In this document: piece by piece, positions 17,338 through 25,934 of the stretch
How the letters are laid out: each line of letters starts with the position of its first letter
Numbering within the stretch: the stretch's first letter is position 1
Assembly (NCBI RefSeq): GCF_009829925.1
Contig: NZ_SNVJ01000018.1
Location: forward strand, 1-64,000
Reading direction: 5' to 3'
Source of the DNA: Teichococcus coralli
Lineage (GTDB): Bacteria; Pseudomonadota; Alphaproteobacteria; Acetobacterales; Acetobacteraceae
Length of the DNA stretch: 64,000 bases
Made by a program: the position numbers and the translations under genes
Notes under the pieces: generated by a model
What the model saw: only the letters and a program-made list of their open reading frames with translations
The model's database searches: none
Told to the model about the DNA's origin: nothing

Positions 17338-17982
17338 ATGCTGCGTTGGTTCCGCCGGCTGATGCCGCGCGAGGAGCGGTTCTTTGAAATGTACACGCGC
17401 CATGCCGATTGCGTGGTGCGCGGCGCCACCGAGCTGCAGGCCATGCTGGAAGGCGGTGCCGCCGTGCAGCGCCACTTCCCGGCCGTGCTGGCGGCCGAGG
17501 ATGATGCGGATGCCGTCACCCGCGAGGTGGTGCAGGCGGTTCGGCGCACCTTCGTCACGCCCTTCGACCGCGGCGATATCCAGGCGCTGATCGGCCGGAT
17601 GGACGACACGGTGGACCAGATGAAAAAGGCCGCCAAGGCGATTGTTCTGTTCGAGCTGACCGAGTTCGACCCCGACTTCCGCCGCATGGGCGACGCCATT
17701 CTCCGTTGCTCCGGCCTGCTGCGCGAGGTGGTGCCGCTGCTTTCGCAGATCAGCGCCAACGCCGGCAAGATCAACGCGCTCTGCGAGCAGATCCGCCAGG
17801 TCGAGGGCGAGGCCGACGACGTGCACGATGCCGGCGTGACCGACCTGTTCCGCCGCACCCGTCCGGAGGACGCGCTGCGCTTCATCGCCGCCCGCGAGGT
17901 CTTCGACCTGCTTGAGAAGGTCGTGGACCGCTTCGACGACGCGGCGGACGAGATCGAGACCATCGTGGTCGAGCACGTCTGA
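17338..17982 (+). CDS. DUF47 family (PhoU-like) phosphate transport accessory protein
   Basis: A 214-residue all-helical protein of the DUF47/PhoU-like family, thought to regulate the adjacent PiT transporter. Visible marks are the N-terminal RWFRRLMPREERFFEMY, VTPFDRGDIQALIGRMDD in the middle, and the conserved VVDRFDDAADEIE near the C-terminus, with Asp/Glu-rich metal sites. I took the ATG at 17338, which gives the family's usual length; the frame is open further up. It lies 16 bases before the phosphate permease gene and forms an operon with it. Confidence 0.9.
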   Translation: MLRWFRRLMPREERFFEMYTRHADCVVRGATELQAMLEGGAAVQRHFPAVLAAEDDADAVTREVVQAVRRTFVTPFDRGDIQALIGRMDDTVDQMKKAAKAIVLFELTEFDPDFRRMGDAILRCSGLLREVVPLLSQISANAGKINALCEQIRQVEGEADDVHDAGVTDLFRRTRPEDALRFIAAREVFDLLEKVVDRFDDAADEIETIVVEHV

Positions 17983-17998
17983 GCCGGACTGGCCTGAG

Positions 17999-19003
17999 AT
18001 GGACGCCACCCTGGCCCTGCCGCTGCTCTACGGCCTGATCGCCGTCGCGCTGCTGTTCGACTTCCTCAACGGCCTGCATGACGCGGCCAACTCCATCGCC
18101 ACCATCGTCTCGACACGGGTGCTGCGGCCGCAATACGCGGTGTTGTGGGCTGCCTTCTTCAACTTCATCGCCTTCCTGTTCTTCGGCCTGCACGTGGCGC
18201 AGACCATCGGCACCGGCATCGTGGAGGCGGATCTGGTGACGCCGCGGGTGATCTTCGGCGCGCTGAGCGGGGCGATCGCCTGGAACCTGATCACCTGGGG
18301 CTTCGGCATCCCCTCCTCCAGCTCGCATGCGCTGGTCGGCGGCATTGTCGGCGCCGGCACGGCCAAGGCGGGCTTCGGCGCCATTGTCTGGTCGGGCCTG
18401 GGCAAGACGCTGGCGGCCATCGTGCTCTCGCCGGCGCTCGGCCTGGTGCTGGCGCTGTTCCTGGTGCTGGTGGTCTCCTGGATCGCCGTGCGCAAGACCC
18501 CCTTCGTGGTGGACAGCTCCTTCCGCCTGCTGCAATTCGTCTCCGCCTCCTTCTACTCGCTCGGCCATGGCGGCAACGACGCGCAGAAGACCATGGGCAT
18601 CATCGCCGTGCTGCTCTACTCGCAGGGGATGATGCCCGGCGGCTTTCATGTGCCCTACTGGGTGGTGCTGAGCTGTCAGGTCGCGATGGCCCTGGGAACG
18701 CTGTTCGGCGGCTGGCGCATCGTCCACACCATGGGCTCCAAGATCACGCGGCTGACGCCGATGCAGGGCTTCTGCGCCGAGACCGGCGGCGCCATGACGC
18801 TGTTCCTGGCCACCTGGATGGGCGTGCCGGTTTCCACCACCCACACCATCACCGGCGCCATCGTGGGCGTCGGCGCGGCGCGGCGCGTCTCGGCGGTCCG
18901 CTGGGGCGTGGCGGGCAACATCGTCGTCGCCTGGGTTGTCACCTTGCCGGCCGCGGCGCTGATCGCCGCCGCCGCCTACGCGCTGGTCGGGATCTTCTCC
19001 TGA
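17999..19003 (+). CDS. PiT family inorganic phosphate transporter
   Basis: A 334-residue inner-membrane permease with about ten helices. Both copies of the PiT signature are visible: FDFLNGLHDAANSIATIVSTR near the N-terminus and FYSLGHGGNDAQKTMGII in the second half. The motifs GIPSSSSHALVGG and GVPVSTTHTITGA are equally typical. PiT proteins import phosphate, or metal-phosphate complexes, driven by the proton gradient. It follows DUF47 by 16 bases, the standard gene pair. Confidence 0.93.
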   Translation: MDATLALPLLYGLIAVALLFDFLNGLHDAANSIATIVSTRVLRPQYAVLWAAFFNFIAFLFFGLHVAQTIGTGIVEADLVTPRVIFGALSGAIAWNLITWGFGIPSSSSHALVGGIVGAGTAKAGFGAIVWSGLGKTLAAIVLSPALGLVLALFLVLVVSWIAVRKTPFVVDSSFRLLQFVSASFYSLGHGGNDAQKTMGIIAVLLYSQGMMPGGFHVPYWVVLSCQVAMALGTLFGGWRIVHTMGSKITRLTPMQGFCAETGGAMTLFLATWMGVPVSTTHTITGAIVGVGAARRVSAVRWGVAGNIVVAWVVTLPAAALIAAAAYALVGIFS

Positions 19004-19063
19004 GGTCCGGATCGCGAAGGCCGTCGGACTTCGCGGGCAGGACACCAGGAAGGCGCCAGCGGC

Positions 19064-19504
19064 TCAGCCGCGCGCCTTCAGCGCGGCAAGCTCCCGCCGC
19101 AGCGCGCGCGTCGCCTCGAAACGCCCGGTCACGTCGCGCAGCACGGCGATCATGCCTTCCATCCCGCCGTTGGCGGCGTGGACCGGCACGATGGTGAACT
19201 CCAGCGAGACGCGGCTGCCATCCTTGCGCAGGCCGGGCACGGCAAGCAGGTCGCCGCGACCGTAGCGGCTCTCGCCGGTCTCCATCACCTGCCGGAACCC
19301 GGCCCAGTGGCGCGCCCGCTGCGGCTCGGGGATGATGATGTCGAGCGTGCGTCCCAGCGCCTCGGCGGCGGTGAAGCCGAACACCCGCTCCGCTCCCGGG
19401 TTCCAGAAGCGGATGATGCCCGCGCGATCGGCATGGATGATGGCGTCCGACTCCGTGCCGAGCAGGGCGCGGCCCAGCCTTTCCCGCTCCGCCTCGTCAT
19501 TCAC
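19064..19504 (-). CDS. Single PAS domain protein
   Basis: A 146-residue protein made of essentially one PAS domain: the start ESDAIIHADRAGIIRFWNPGAERVFGF and the PAC-like end GMEGMIAVLRDVTGRFE are clear. There is no kinase, cyclase or HTH part, so it must signal through a partner. Its ATG overlaps the end of the 5-formyl-THF cyclo-ligase gene by 8 bases, making it the last cistron of a three-gene operon. PAS domains sense redox, ligands or light; the ligand here is not predictable. Confidence 0.85.
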   Translation of the reverse strand: MNDEAERERLGRALLGTESDAIIHADRAGIIRFWNPGAERVFGFTAAEALGRTLDIIIPEPQRARHWAGFRQVMETGESRYGRGDLLAVPGLRKDGSRVSLEFTIVPVHAANGGMEGMIAVLRDVTGRFEATRALRRELAALKARG

Positions 19505-20147
19505 GGCATGCCTCTCCCATCCCTTCCCGTTCCCTGGCCGCCGCGTCCCGCTCCGGCCGGAGGGTCCGCTCCGGCGTGATGATCAGGTCCATGGGAACAT
19601 CATGTGGCTGCGGATGGATGGTGCCGAGCGCGGCAAGCTCGAAGCCCACGCCGATCGCCAGCGGACGCGCCGGCGGCGCGCCCAGCGTCCGGTCATAATA
19701 GCCGCCGCCATAGCCGAGCCGGTAGCCGCGCGCGTCGAAGCCGACCAGCGGCGCCACCAGGACATCGGGCCGCACCGCCGCGCTCCCGGCCGGGACGGGG
19801 ATGTTCCAGACGCCAGGAACCATGGGAATGCCCGGCCACCATGCGCGGAAGACCAGCGGCTTCGCCCGCTCGACAACGACCGGCAGCGCGAGCCGCAGCC
19901 CCGCGTCGTGCAGGGCACGCATGAGGGGGCGAGGATCATACTCGCCCTTGAAGGGCCAGTAGAAGCCGATGGTCCGTAGCGGCTCCCGGGCCCGCAGCAG
20001 CGCCGCCAGGCGCGGGGTGATGGCGTCGTTCCAGGCTTCCCGTTGCGCGCGGGGCAGGGCAAGCCGCTGGGCAAGCAGGCGGGCACGCTCCGCCTTGCGC
20101 CAGGCCCGCACTTCCGGCCAGCCCTGCATGGCTTCAGGCCTGACCAC
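19497..20147 (-). CDS. 5-formyltetrahydrofolate cyclo-ligase
   Basis: A 216-residue enzyme converting 5-formyl-THF to 5,10-methenyl-THF with ATP. The N-terminal Lys/Arg-rich helix (WRKAERARLLAQR), YWPFKGEYDPRPL, and the diagnostic RLGYGGGYYDRTL loop (about 142-154) are all present. The start could also be the ATG at 20129. It overlaps the upstream unknown gene by about 14 bases and the downstream PAS gene by 8, so the three are translationally coupled. Confidence 0.92.
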   Translation of the reverse strand: MVRPEAMQGWPEVRAWRKAERARLLAQRLALPRAQREAWNDAITPRLAALLRAREPLRTIGFYWPFKGEYDPRPLMRALHDAGLRLALPVVVERAKPLVFRAWWPGIPMVPGVWNIPVPAGSAAVRPDVLVAPLVGFDARGYRLGYGGGYYDRTLGAPPARPLAIGVGFELAALGTIHPQPHDVPMDLIITPERTLRPERDAAAREREGMGEACRE

Positions 20148-20574
20148 GGCGGTCGTGGCACCGCGTTGCCCCGCGCTCCAGAACGGCGAGCAGGTCGGCC
20201 AGGTCGCGCCGCAGCAACGCGTCGTGCAGGCGAGGCAGGGCGTCGCGGAGGCGGCTGAGCAGTGCCTGCCGGCTCAAGGCCGCCGGAGGCGCGCCGGGAG
20301 GGGCCTCCGATGCCTCGCCGAGCCCGGCCAGGTGGCGGCGCAGCATGCAGCGCAGCCAGGCCGCCTCCAGCAGCGTGCCGAAGTGTTCCGCCGCAAAAAG
20401 ATCCCGGAGCAGGGCCGCCACCTCCTCCCGGCCGAGATAGCCGAGATAGCCTGGGTCGAGCTCGTGCAGGAAACAGGGTGGCGAACTATAGGCGGGGGAC
20501 GGCTCGGGCTCCGCCCCGGGAGGGTTTCTCCTGCCGTTGACCTCGTCCGCGCTCCGGGAGAACGCGCGCCTCAT
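20134..20574 (-). CDS. Conserved-looking protein of unknown function
   Basis: A 146-residue soluble protein, not confidently recognised. After a disordered 25-residue lead comes SSPPCFLHELDPGYLGYL (about 30-47), which looks like a conserved family segment, then helical, Leu/Arg-rich sequence. It may belong to a DUF6306-like family, but that is only recall. It starts the minus-strand operon with the folate enzyme and the PAS protein, and overlaps the folate gene by 14 bases. Confidence 0.65.
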   Translation of the reverse strand: MRRAFSRSADEVNGRRNPPGAEPEPSPAYSSPPCFLHELDPGYLGYLGREEVAALLRDLFAAEHFGTLLEAAWLRCMLRRHLAGLGEASEAPPGAPPAALSRQALLSRLRDALPRLHDALLRRDLADLLAVLERGATRCHDRRGQA

Positions 20575-20797
20575 GACTGCGCCTCCCCGCCTTTCTGAAG
20601 CGCCGGGATCGCGTGAAGGCGCGGGAGCAGAGCAGACGGTTCCTTGCTGGCCATGACGACGCTCCTCGGTGACCCGGCTGTGCGCCGGTGACCGGTATGG
20701 CTTCTCTGAAGGGATCTTGGCTTCCAGGGGTCAACATGCAAACGAGATTCATTGCCGGATAACTGCAGAAATCCTGCGGCCTGGCCGGGGAGCCACC

Positions 20798-21667
20798 ATG
20801 GATATCGAACTGGCCCGCACCTTTCTCGCCATTGTTGCTGCCGGCAGCTTCGTACGCGCCGCCGAGCGCCTGAACGTCAGCCAGACCACGGTCAGCGCGC
20901 GGGTCCGCACCCTGGAGGAGCAGCTCCGCCGGCCGCTCTTCGTGCGCAACAAGACCGGTGCCTCGCTCACTCCGGCGGGCGAGCAGTTCCTCCGCCACGC
21001 GCCGGGCCTTGTGCAACTCTGGGAGCGGGCACGGCAGGAGGTGGCGGTGCCGCCGGGCCGGCGCGCGGTGCTTGCCATGGGCGCCGAGCTCAGCCTGTGG
21101 GAGCCGCTGCTGCTCCGCTGGCTGCTGTGGATGCGCCATGCCGCGCCCGACCTCGCCCTGCGCGCGCAGGTGGGCATGGCGGAGAACCTGATGGAGCAGG
21201 TCGCCGAGGGCATTCTCGACCTCGCCGTGCTCTATGCGCCGCGCTACCGGGCCGGGCTCCGGGTGGAACTGCTGGCGGAGGAGCGGCTGGTCATGGTCAC
21301 CACGCCACCTGGCCCCGGGGGCGAGAGGCCGGGCTACATCCAGGTGGACTGGGGGCAGGAATTCGCCTTGCGGCAGGAGGCGCACCCGGCCGCGCCGGGC
21401 GAGCCGGCCCTCCATGCCGGCTTCGGCCCGCTCGGCCTCGGCTACATCCTGGAGGCGGGCGGCTCCGGCTACTTCCGCATGGGCGCCGTCCGGCCCCATC
21501 TGGAGAGCGGCCGGCTGGCACTGGTGCCCGGCGCTCCAGAATTCCTCCACCCCGCCTATGCCGTTTATGCCGAAACGGCGGAGGCAGGGCTGCTGCGCAC
21601 GGCGCTCGACGGCTTGCGGAAGGTCGCCGGCGCCGAGGCGAGGCAAGCTCCGCACACCAACGGTTGA
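20798..21667 (+). CDS. LysR family transcriptional regulator
   Basis: A 289-residue regulator. The N-terminal winged helix is standard: MDIELARTFLAIVAAGSFVRAAERLNVSQTTVSARVRTLE within residues 1-40, followed by the linker helix. The C-terminal effector domain (about 90-280) is of the periplasmic-binding fold. GGGGAG precedes the ATG at 20798. It is divergent from the folate operon and convergent with an orphan family-5 SBP gene. Its target is not evident, since LysR proteins usually control divergent genes and here these are the unknown protein, the folate enzyme and the PAS protein. Confidence 0.9.
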   Translation: MDIELARTFLAIVAAGSFVRAAERLNVSQTTVSARVRTLEEQLRRPLFVRNKTGASLTPAGEQFLRHAPGLVQLWERARQEVAVPPGRRAVLAMGAELSLWEPLLLRWLLWMRHAAPDLALRAQVGMAENLMEQVAEGILDLAVLYAPRYRAGLRVELLAEERLVMVTTPPGPGGERPGYIQVDWGQEFALRQEAHPAAPGEPALHAGFGPLGLGYILEAGGSGYFRMGAVRPHLESGRLALVPGAPEFLHPAYAVYAETAEAGLLRTALDGLRKVAGAEARQAPHTNG

Positions 21668-21722
21668 AGGCGTGGGCGACGTGCCGGGCGGGGGCGCCCA
21701 TCACGCCCCCGCCCGCCGCCGG

Positions 21723-23297
21723 TCAGGCCCGCTTGACGCTCCAGAAGATCGGAAACGGCGCGGGCACGATGTCGGTGATGCTGTTGCGGTAGGCCGTCGG
21801 GTAGAAGATCTGGCCGAGCGGAATGAACGGCACCTCCTCGAAGGCGACGCGCTGCATCTCCTCGGCGATCTTCTTCTGCGTCGCGAGGTCCGGCGCGTCC
21901 ATCCACTGGTCGCGCAGCGCTTCCAGCCTGGGGCTGGTTGGCCAGCCGAACCAGCCCTTCGGCCCGTTGCCGCGCAGCGGCGGATGGCTGGAGGGGTCGG
22001 CCACGGTGAGCCCCTCATAGGTGGTGGGGAACACGTTCCAGCCGCCCTGCGCCGGCGCCTCCTTGCTGGTGCGCCGCTGCACCAGCGTGCCCCAGTCCAT
22101 GCTGGCGAAGTCCACCTTCAGCCCGAGCGACTGGAACAACGCCGCCGTCACCTGCGCGAAGGCCGCCTGCACGGGGTAGTCGGAGGGCGACATCAGCAGG
22201 ATCGGCTCGCCCTTGTAGCCGCTCTCCTGCACCATCTTGCGGCTTTTCTCGATGTTCCGCGGGCTGGTCAGGATCTCCATGCCGGCATCATTGGCCATCG
22301 GCAGGCCAGGGGTGAAGACGCCGGCGGGCACATGGAACAAGTCCGGCTCGGCGCCCACGGCGGCGGCCATGTAGTCGGACTGGTTCACCGCCGAGAGGAT
22401 GGCGCGCAACAGCTTCGGGTTGTCGAAGGGCGGGTGCAGGTGGTTGATGCCGAGCATCGCCAGCACGCCGACCTTGTCGTTCACCGCCACCTTCACGTCG
22501 CGCATGCTGCGCAGCATGGCCACCAGGTCGAAGTCCGGCCGCTGCAGCCAATCCACCTCGCCGTTCTGCAGCGCGCCAACCGCAGTCGCGGAGTCCGGCA
22601 TGACGATCCACTCGACACGGTCGAAATGCACCACCTTGCCGCCGGCCAGGAAGCTCGGCGGCTCCTGCCGCGGCGCGTACTTGTCGAAGCGCGCATAGAC
22701 CGCCTTGGAGCCGGCGACCCATTCGTCGCGCAGGAAGCGGAAGGGCCCGCTGCCGACATACTCGCTGATCTGCTGGAAGGGATCGGTGCGCGAGATGCGC
22801 TCCGGCATCACGAAGCAACTGTCGGCGAAGGCGCGCGGAATCAGGCTGTAGGGCTTGTTGAGGCGGATCTCGAAGCGCCGGTCGTCCAGCGCCTTCATCT
22901 CCTCGCTGCGGGCCAGCAGGGTCTGGCCGAGCGGGCGGCGCTGCGCCCAGCGGTTGATGCTGGTGACGCAGTCGGCGGCACGCACCGGCTCGCCATCGTG
23001 GAACATCAGGCCCTCGCGCAGGGTGAAGCGCCAGGTCAGCTTGTCGTCCGAGATCTCGTGCCCCTGCACCATCTGCGGCTGCGGCTCGAAATTCTCGTCC
23101 AACCCGTAAAGCATGTCCCAGATCATCGCGCCGTGGTTGCGGGCGATGGTGGTGGTGGTCCAGACCGGGTCCGGGTTAGCCAGGTTGCCCTCGGGCACGA
23201 AATGCAGCACGCGGGCCTTGCCCTGGGCGAGCGAGGGGCGGGCCAGCGTGGCGGCGGTGACGCCGGCGGCGGCGCCAAGCAGGGTTCTGCGCTTCAT
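21723..23297 (-). CDS. ABC transporter substrate-binding protein, family 5 (peptide/nickel type)
   Basis: A 524-residue periplasmic binding protein with a Tat-like signal (MKRRTLLGAAAGVTAATLA). The SBP-bac-5 features are clear: MLYGLDENFEPQPQMVQGHE, then LTWRFTLREGLMFHDGEPVRAADCV (about 87-111), and YVGSGPFRFL. These proteins bind oligopeptides, opines or other solutes for Dpp/Opp-type ABC importers. No permease or ATPase genes are next to it, so it is an orphan component. It converges with the LysR gene. Confidence 0.9.
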   Translation of the reverse strand: MKRRTLLGAAAGVTAATLARPSLAQGKARVLHFVPEGNLANPDPVWTTTTIARNHGAMIWDMLYGLDENFEPQPQMVQGHEISDDKLTWRFTLREGLMFHDGEPVRAADCVTSINRWAQRRPLGQTLLARSEEMKALDDRRFEIRLNKPYSLIPRAFADSCFVMPERISRTDPFQQISEYVGSGPFRFLRDEWVAGSKAVYARFDKYAPRQEPPSFLAGGKVVHFDRVEWIVMPDSATAVGALQNGEVDWLQRPDFDLVAMLRSMRDVKVAVNDKVGVLAMLGINHLHPPFDNPKLLRAILSAVNQSDYMAAAVGAEPDLFHVPAGVFTPGLPMANDAGMEILTSPRNIEKSRKMVQESGYKGEPILLMSPSDYPVQAAFAQVTAALFQSLGLKVDFASMDWGTLVQRRTSKEAPAQGGWNVFPTTYEGLTVADPSSHPPLRGNGPKGWFGWPTSPRLEALRDQWMDAPDLATQKKIAEEMQRVAFEEVPFIPLGQIFYPTAYRNSITDIVPAPFPIFWSVKRA

Positions 23298-23934
23298 GAC
23301 GGTCCTCCAGGGTGAGGGGAGCGGCGCGGCCGCCGCCCCGGTGGAGAGGCGATGCGAGGGCGGGAAGGCCGCCTGCCCGCGCAGCCTAGACGCCTTCCGC
23401 CCGCTTCCGAAAGCCGGGCGCGCCGGTGTTTCCCCTCAGCCTCTCAGTCCGGCCTCCAGCGAAGGGCCGAGAAAGGGGGCCGCCATCGGCCAGCAGGGCC
23501 ATCCACCCCAGCACCCCGGTCAGCGGCCCGGCCAGAATGGGGGAGGGCGGCCCGATGATGGCGTGGTTGCGGGTGCGGCCGCATGGCCGCCGGATAGCCG
23601 AGCGGAATGGCGAGAAGCGTCTTCTCCAGCGCCCGTCGCCGCCTTCCCCAGATGACCTGCAGGGGGAGGAGAGGGGGGGAGCAGGGAGGCGTGTCTGCCG
23701 GGCGCCGGCCCGCTCAACCCCGGCTTGCCGCCAAAAGGAAGGAGAACCGCCGTTCGGCGCCGTCCCTCGCCGGGATGGCAGGTGGTTGCGGCGGGCCGTT
23801 GCGAGCCGCAGGCGGCCAGGGATCAGGCGCGGCACAATTCCGGCCGCCGCATGGCTCGGCCTGCCTCGCGAGGCCGGTGCCCCAGGCTCCTGGCATCCGG
23901 AAGCGGAGCCTGGGGCGGGTCCGGCCGGCGGCCG
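23298..23934. other. Intergenic stretch of about 640 bases
   Basis: No gene is recognised. A minus-strand frame (23386-23835) includes a short hydrophobic stretch (GPLTGVLGWMALLADG) that might be a gene fragment, but it has no family match I can name. The promoter of the family-5 SBP should be at its left end. Confidence 0.35.
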
Positions 23935-24141
23935 TCACGCGCCGCCGATGCCCTTGTTCACGGTGCCCGTGCCCTGGCAGGTCGCGCAGACATGGCCATT
24001 GACCTTGCCGCGCCCCTCGCAGTCCGGGCAGAGGTCCTGGCCGGTGGCGGGAGTGCCGGGCGGGGCGTCGTCACCCGGCTTCAGGGGCTCCGAGCCCGCC
24101 CCGGGCGAACCTGGCGAGCCGGCGTTGGGTGGGGTGCGCAT
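23935..24141 (-). CDS. Small protein with a DnaJ-type CxxCxGxG zinc-finger
   Basis: A 68-residue protein. The Pro/Gly-rich N-terminal half is probably disordered. The C-terminal half carries CPDCEGRGKV and CATCQGTGTV, two CxxCxGxG repeats that would bind one zinc ion as in DnaJ. GGAGG lies upstream of the ATG. Isolated fingers of this kind occur widely in proteobacteria without a settled function. It lies between the SBP gene and a DUF3830 gene on the same strand. Confidence 0.7.
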   Translation of the reverse strand: MRTPPNAGSPGSPGAGSEPLKPGDDAPPGTPATGQDLCPDCEGRGKVNGHVCATCQGTGTVNKGIGGA

Positions 24142-24206
24142 CTGTGCCTCCGCGATGCTGGTGCACCCTGTTCAACGCCGACCTCCGTCTCCTGTTGCCC
24201 GCCGGA

Positions 24207-24629
24207 TCAGGCGGCCTCGAAGGTGATGTCCTTCGCGCCGTCCCACAGCACCGAACGGCAGGCCTTGGCCAGGCGGTCGAGGTCGTCGGTGATGCTCAGG
24301 AAGTGGTTGCCGGCGAGCTGCCCTGCCTTGCTGGCGAAGCAGCACGGTCCATAGGCCACCAGGATCTCCGTCTCGCTGACGTTGCTGACATGGCCGGGGT
24401 GGACGATGACCTGCCCGGGCGCCGGATAGCTGGTTGCGTTCTCGTAGCCGATCGAGAGATCGCGGCTGCCCATCGGGATCCAGCACGCCTCGCCGCTCCA
24501 GCGGACATGGATGATGCGGTCGCGGTAGGGCAGCATGCGGCGGAACTGGGCGCAGGTCTGTGGCGCCGCGGCCTCCTCGAAGCGGGCATGGAACACGTCG
24601 CCGCCGATGGCGATGCGGATGTCGGCCAA
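24207..24629 (-). CDS. DUF3830 family protein
   Basis: A 140-residue protein of cyclophilin-like fold type, named DUF3830. Typical features are ADIRIAIGGDVFHARFEEAAAP at the start, MLPYRDRIIHVRWSGEACWIPMG in the middle and YPAPGQVIVHPGH. The frame is open far upstream, but only from the TTG at 24629 is the sequence family-like; GAAGGAG lies about 7 bases before it. DUF3830 proteins often accompany amino-acid or amidohydrolase catabolic genes, but none is adjacent here. Confidence 0.78.
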   Translation of the reverse strand: MADIRIAIGGDVFHARFEEAAAPQTCAQFRRMLPYRDRIIHVRWSGEACWIPMGSRDLSIGYENATSYPAPGQVIVHPGHVSNVSETEILVAYGPCCFASKAGQLAGNHFLSITDDLDRLAKACRSVLWDGAKDITFEAA

Positions 24630-24814
24630 GTCGGGTCTCCTTCCCTCAGGGTCTTCCGGCGTGCCGGCTGCCGTGCCGGGCACGGCCGCTGAGGTTCGGC
24701 GGCTGCGGCCCGAAAGCGCTCCTCGCGTTGAAGCCGCCGGCCAGCCCTTCATGCCAGCGGCGCCGGGGGAGATAAAGTCCCCGGCCTTCCAAACCCCCCT
24801 CGGCCGCCGCAGGG

Positions 24815-25027
24815 TCAGCGGCGGAAGGGCAGGTCCTGTGCGACGTCCGCCCGGGTCAGACCGATGTCGCGCAGGAGGCGGTCATCCATCTCCTGCAGGC
24901 GGCGGCGGTCGGCGGTCCAGCGCAGCGCCCGCGCCCAGGCGCCTTCGCCACGTGGCCCGTCGGGGTTGTGGCAAGGTTGTGCAAGGCGGGGCAGGGGGAA
25001 GGCCAGGGCGGGCATGGGCAGCTCCAT
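24815..25027 (-). CDS. DUF1127 domain small protein
   Basis: A 70-residue protein with a C-terminal DUF1127 (YjiS-like) motif: an Arg-rich helix, then RRRLQEMDDRLLRDIGLTRADV (within residues 45-66). Small DUF1127 proteins are common in alphaproteobacteria and in some species act in RNA turnover or carbon and phosphate metabolism. The start is uncertain (ATG 25027 or GTG 25042). It is divergent from the ArsR gene, with 113 bases between. Confidence 0.75.
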   Translation of the reverse strand: MELPMPALAFPLPRLAQPCHNPDGPRGEGAWARALRWTADRRRLQEMDDRLLRDIGLTRADVAQDLPFRR

Positions 25028-25140
25028 CGCGGGTGGGGCCACCAGGCTCGCCCGCCGCGCGGGCCGGATGTTACGGACATGGCCGAAGCATCCGCGCGCC
25101 TCGGCCGCTAGGATGCGCTCTTCCCAGGGGAGGCTTCGCC

Positions 25141-25863
25141 ATGCTCAGCACCGCCGGCTTTGCCGAGACCGCCGCCCTGGTGGGAGATCCGGCACGCGCC
25201 AACATGCTCGCTGCCCTGATGGAGGGCCGTGCCCTCACGGCGACGGAACTTGCCCGCACAGCCGGCGTCACCCCGCAAACGGCCAGCGGCCATTTGGCGC
25301 GCCTCGCCGGGGCGGGGCTGCTCGCGGTCGAGCGCCAGGGCCGGCACCGCTACCACCGGCTGGCCACGCCGGCCGTGGCGCAGATGCTGGAGGGCATCAT
25401 GGCCGTTGCGGCCGGCGCCGCGCCGCGCCGTGCCCCGGTGGTGGTCGGCCCGCGCGACCAGGCGCTGCGCCGCGCCCGCACCTGCTACGACCATCTCGCG
25501 GGGCGCCTCGCCGTCGCCATGGCCGAGCGCATGGTGAAGCGCGGCCAGCTCGAGCTTTCGGCGGATGGCGGCGCGCTCACCGGGGCCGGCGCCGCCTTCC
25601 TGGCGGAGCTTGGGCTGGATCTGGCGCCGCTCGCCGCGCGCCCGCGCCGGGTCTTCTGCCGCCCCTGCCTCGACTGGAGCGAGCGGCGGCCGCACATCGC
25701 CGGCGCGCTGGGTGCGGCGCTGTGCCGCCATTGCCTGAGCCAAGGATGGCTGCGGCGCATCGAGGGAACCCGCGCCGTCAGCGTGACTCCGGCGGGACGG
25801 CTCGCGCTCGAAAGGGCCTTCGACCTGGCGGCGGAACTGGAGGCCGGGCCGCAGCGCGCCTGA
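25141..25863 (+). CDS. ArsR-type winged-helix regulator with C-terminal cysteine pairs
   Basis: A 240-residue regulator. The N-terminal domain (about 1-95) is an ArsR winged helix: LVGDPARANMLAALMEG, TATELARTAGVTPQTASGHLARL, and the wing VERQGRHRYHRLA. The C-terminal half contains CLDWSERRPHIAGALGAAL, seen in a subfamily of ArsR-like regulators. Here it is flanked by two CxxC pairs (Cys173/176 and Cys195/198), with a lone Cys115. Such pairs could bind arsenite or another thiophilic metal. Two arsenosugar-type glycosyltransferases and a radical SAM gene lie immediately downstream, partly on the opposite strand. Confidence 0.85.
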   Translation: MLSTAGFAETAALVGDPARANMLAALMEGRALTATELARTAGVTPQTASGHLARLAGAGLLAVERQGRHRYHRLATPAVAQMLEGIMAVAAGAAPRRAPVVVGPRDQALRRARTCYDHLAGRLAVAMAERMVKRGQLELSADGGALTGAGAAFLAELGLDLAPLAARPRRVFCRPCLDWSERRPHIAGALGAALCRHCLSQGWLRRIEGTRAVSVTPAGRLALERAFDLAAELEAGPQRA

Positions 25864-25934
25864 CGCGGAGCGGGCGACCGACAACCTTGAGAAAGAAGCC
25901 GGGAGCGGAGGAATCCCCGCCCTTGGCCTTTCCT

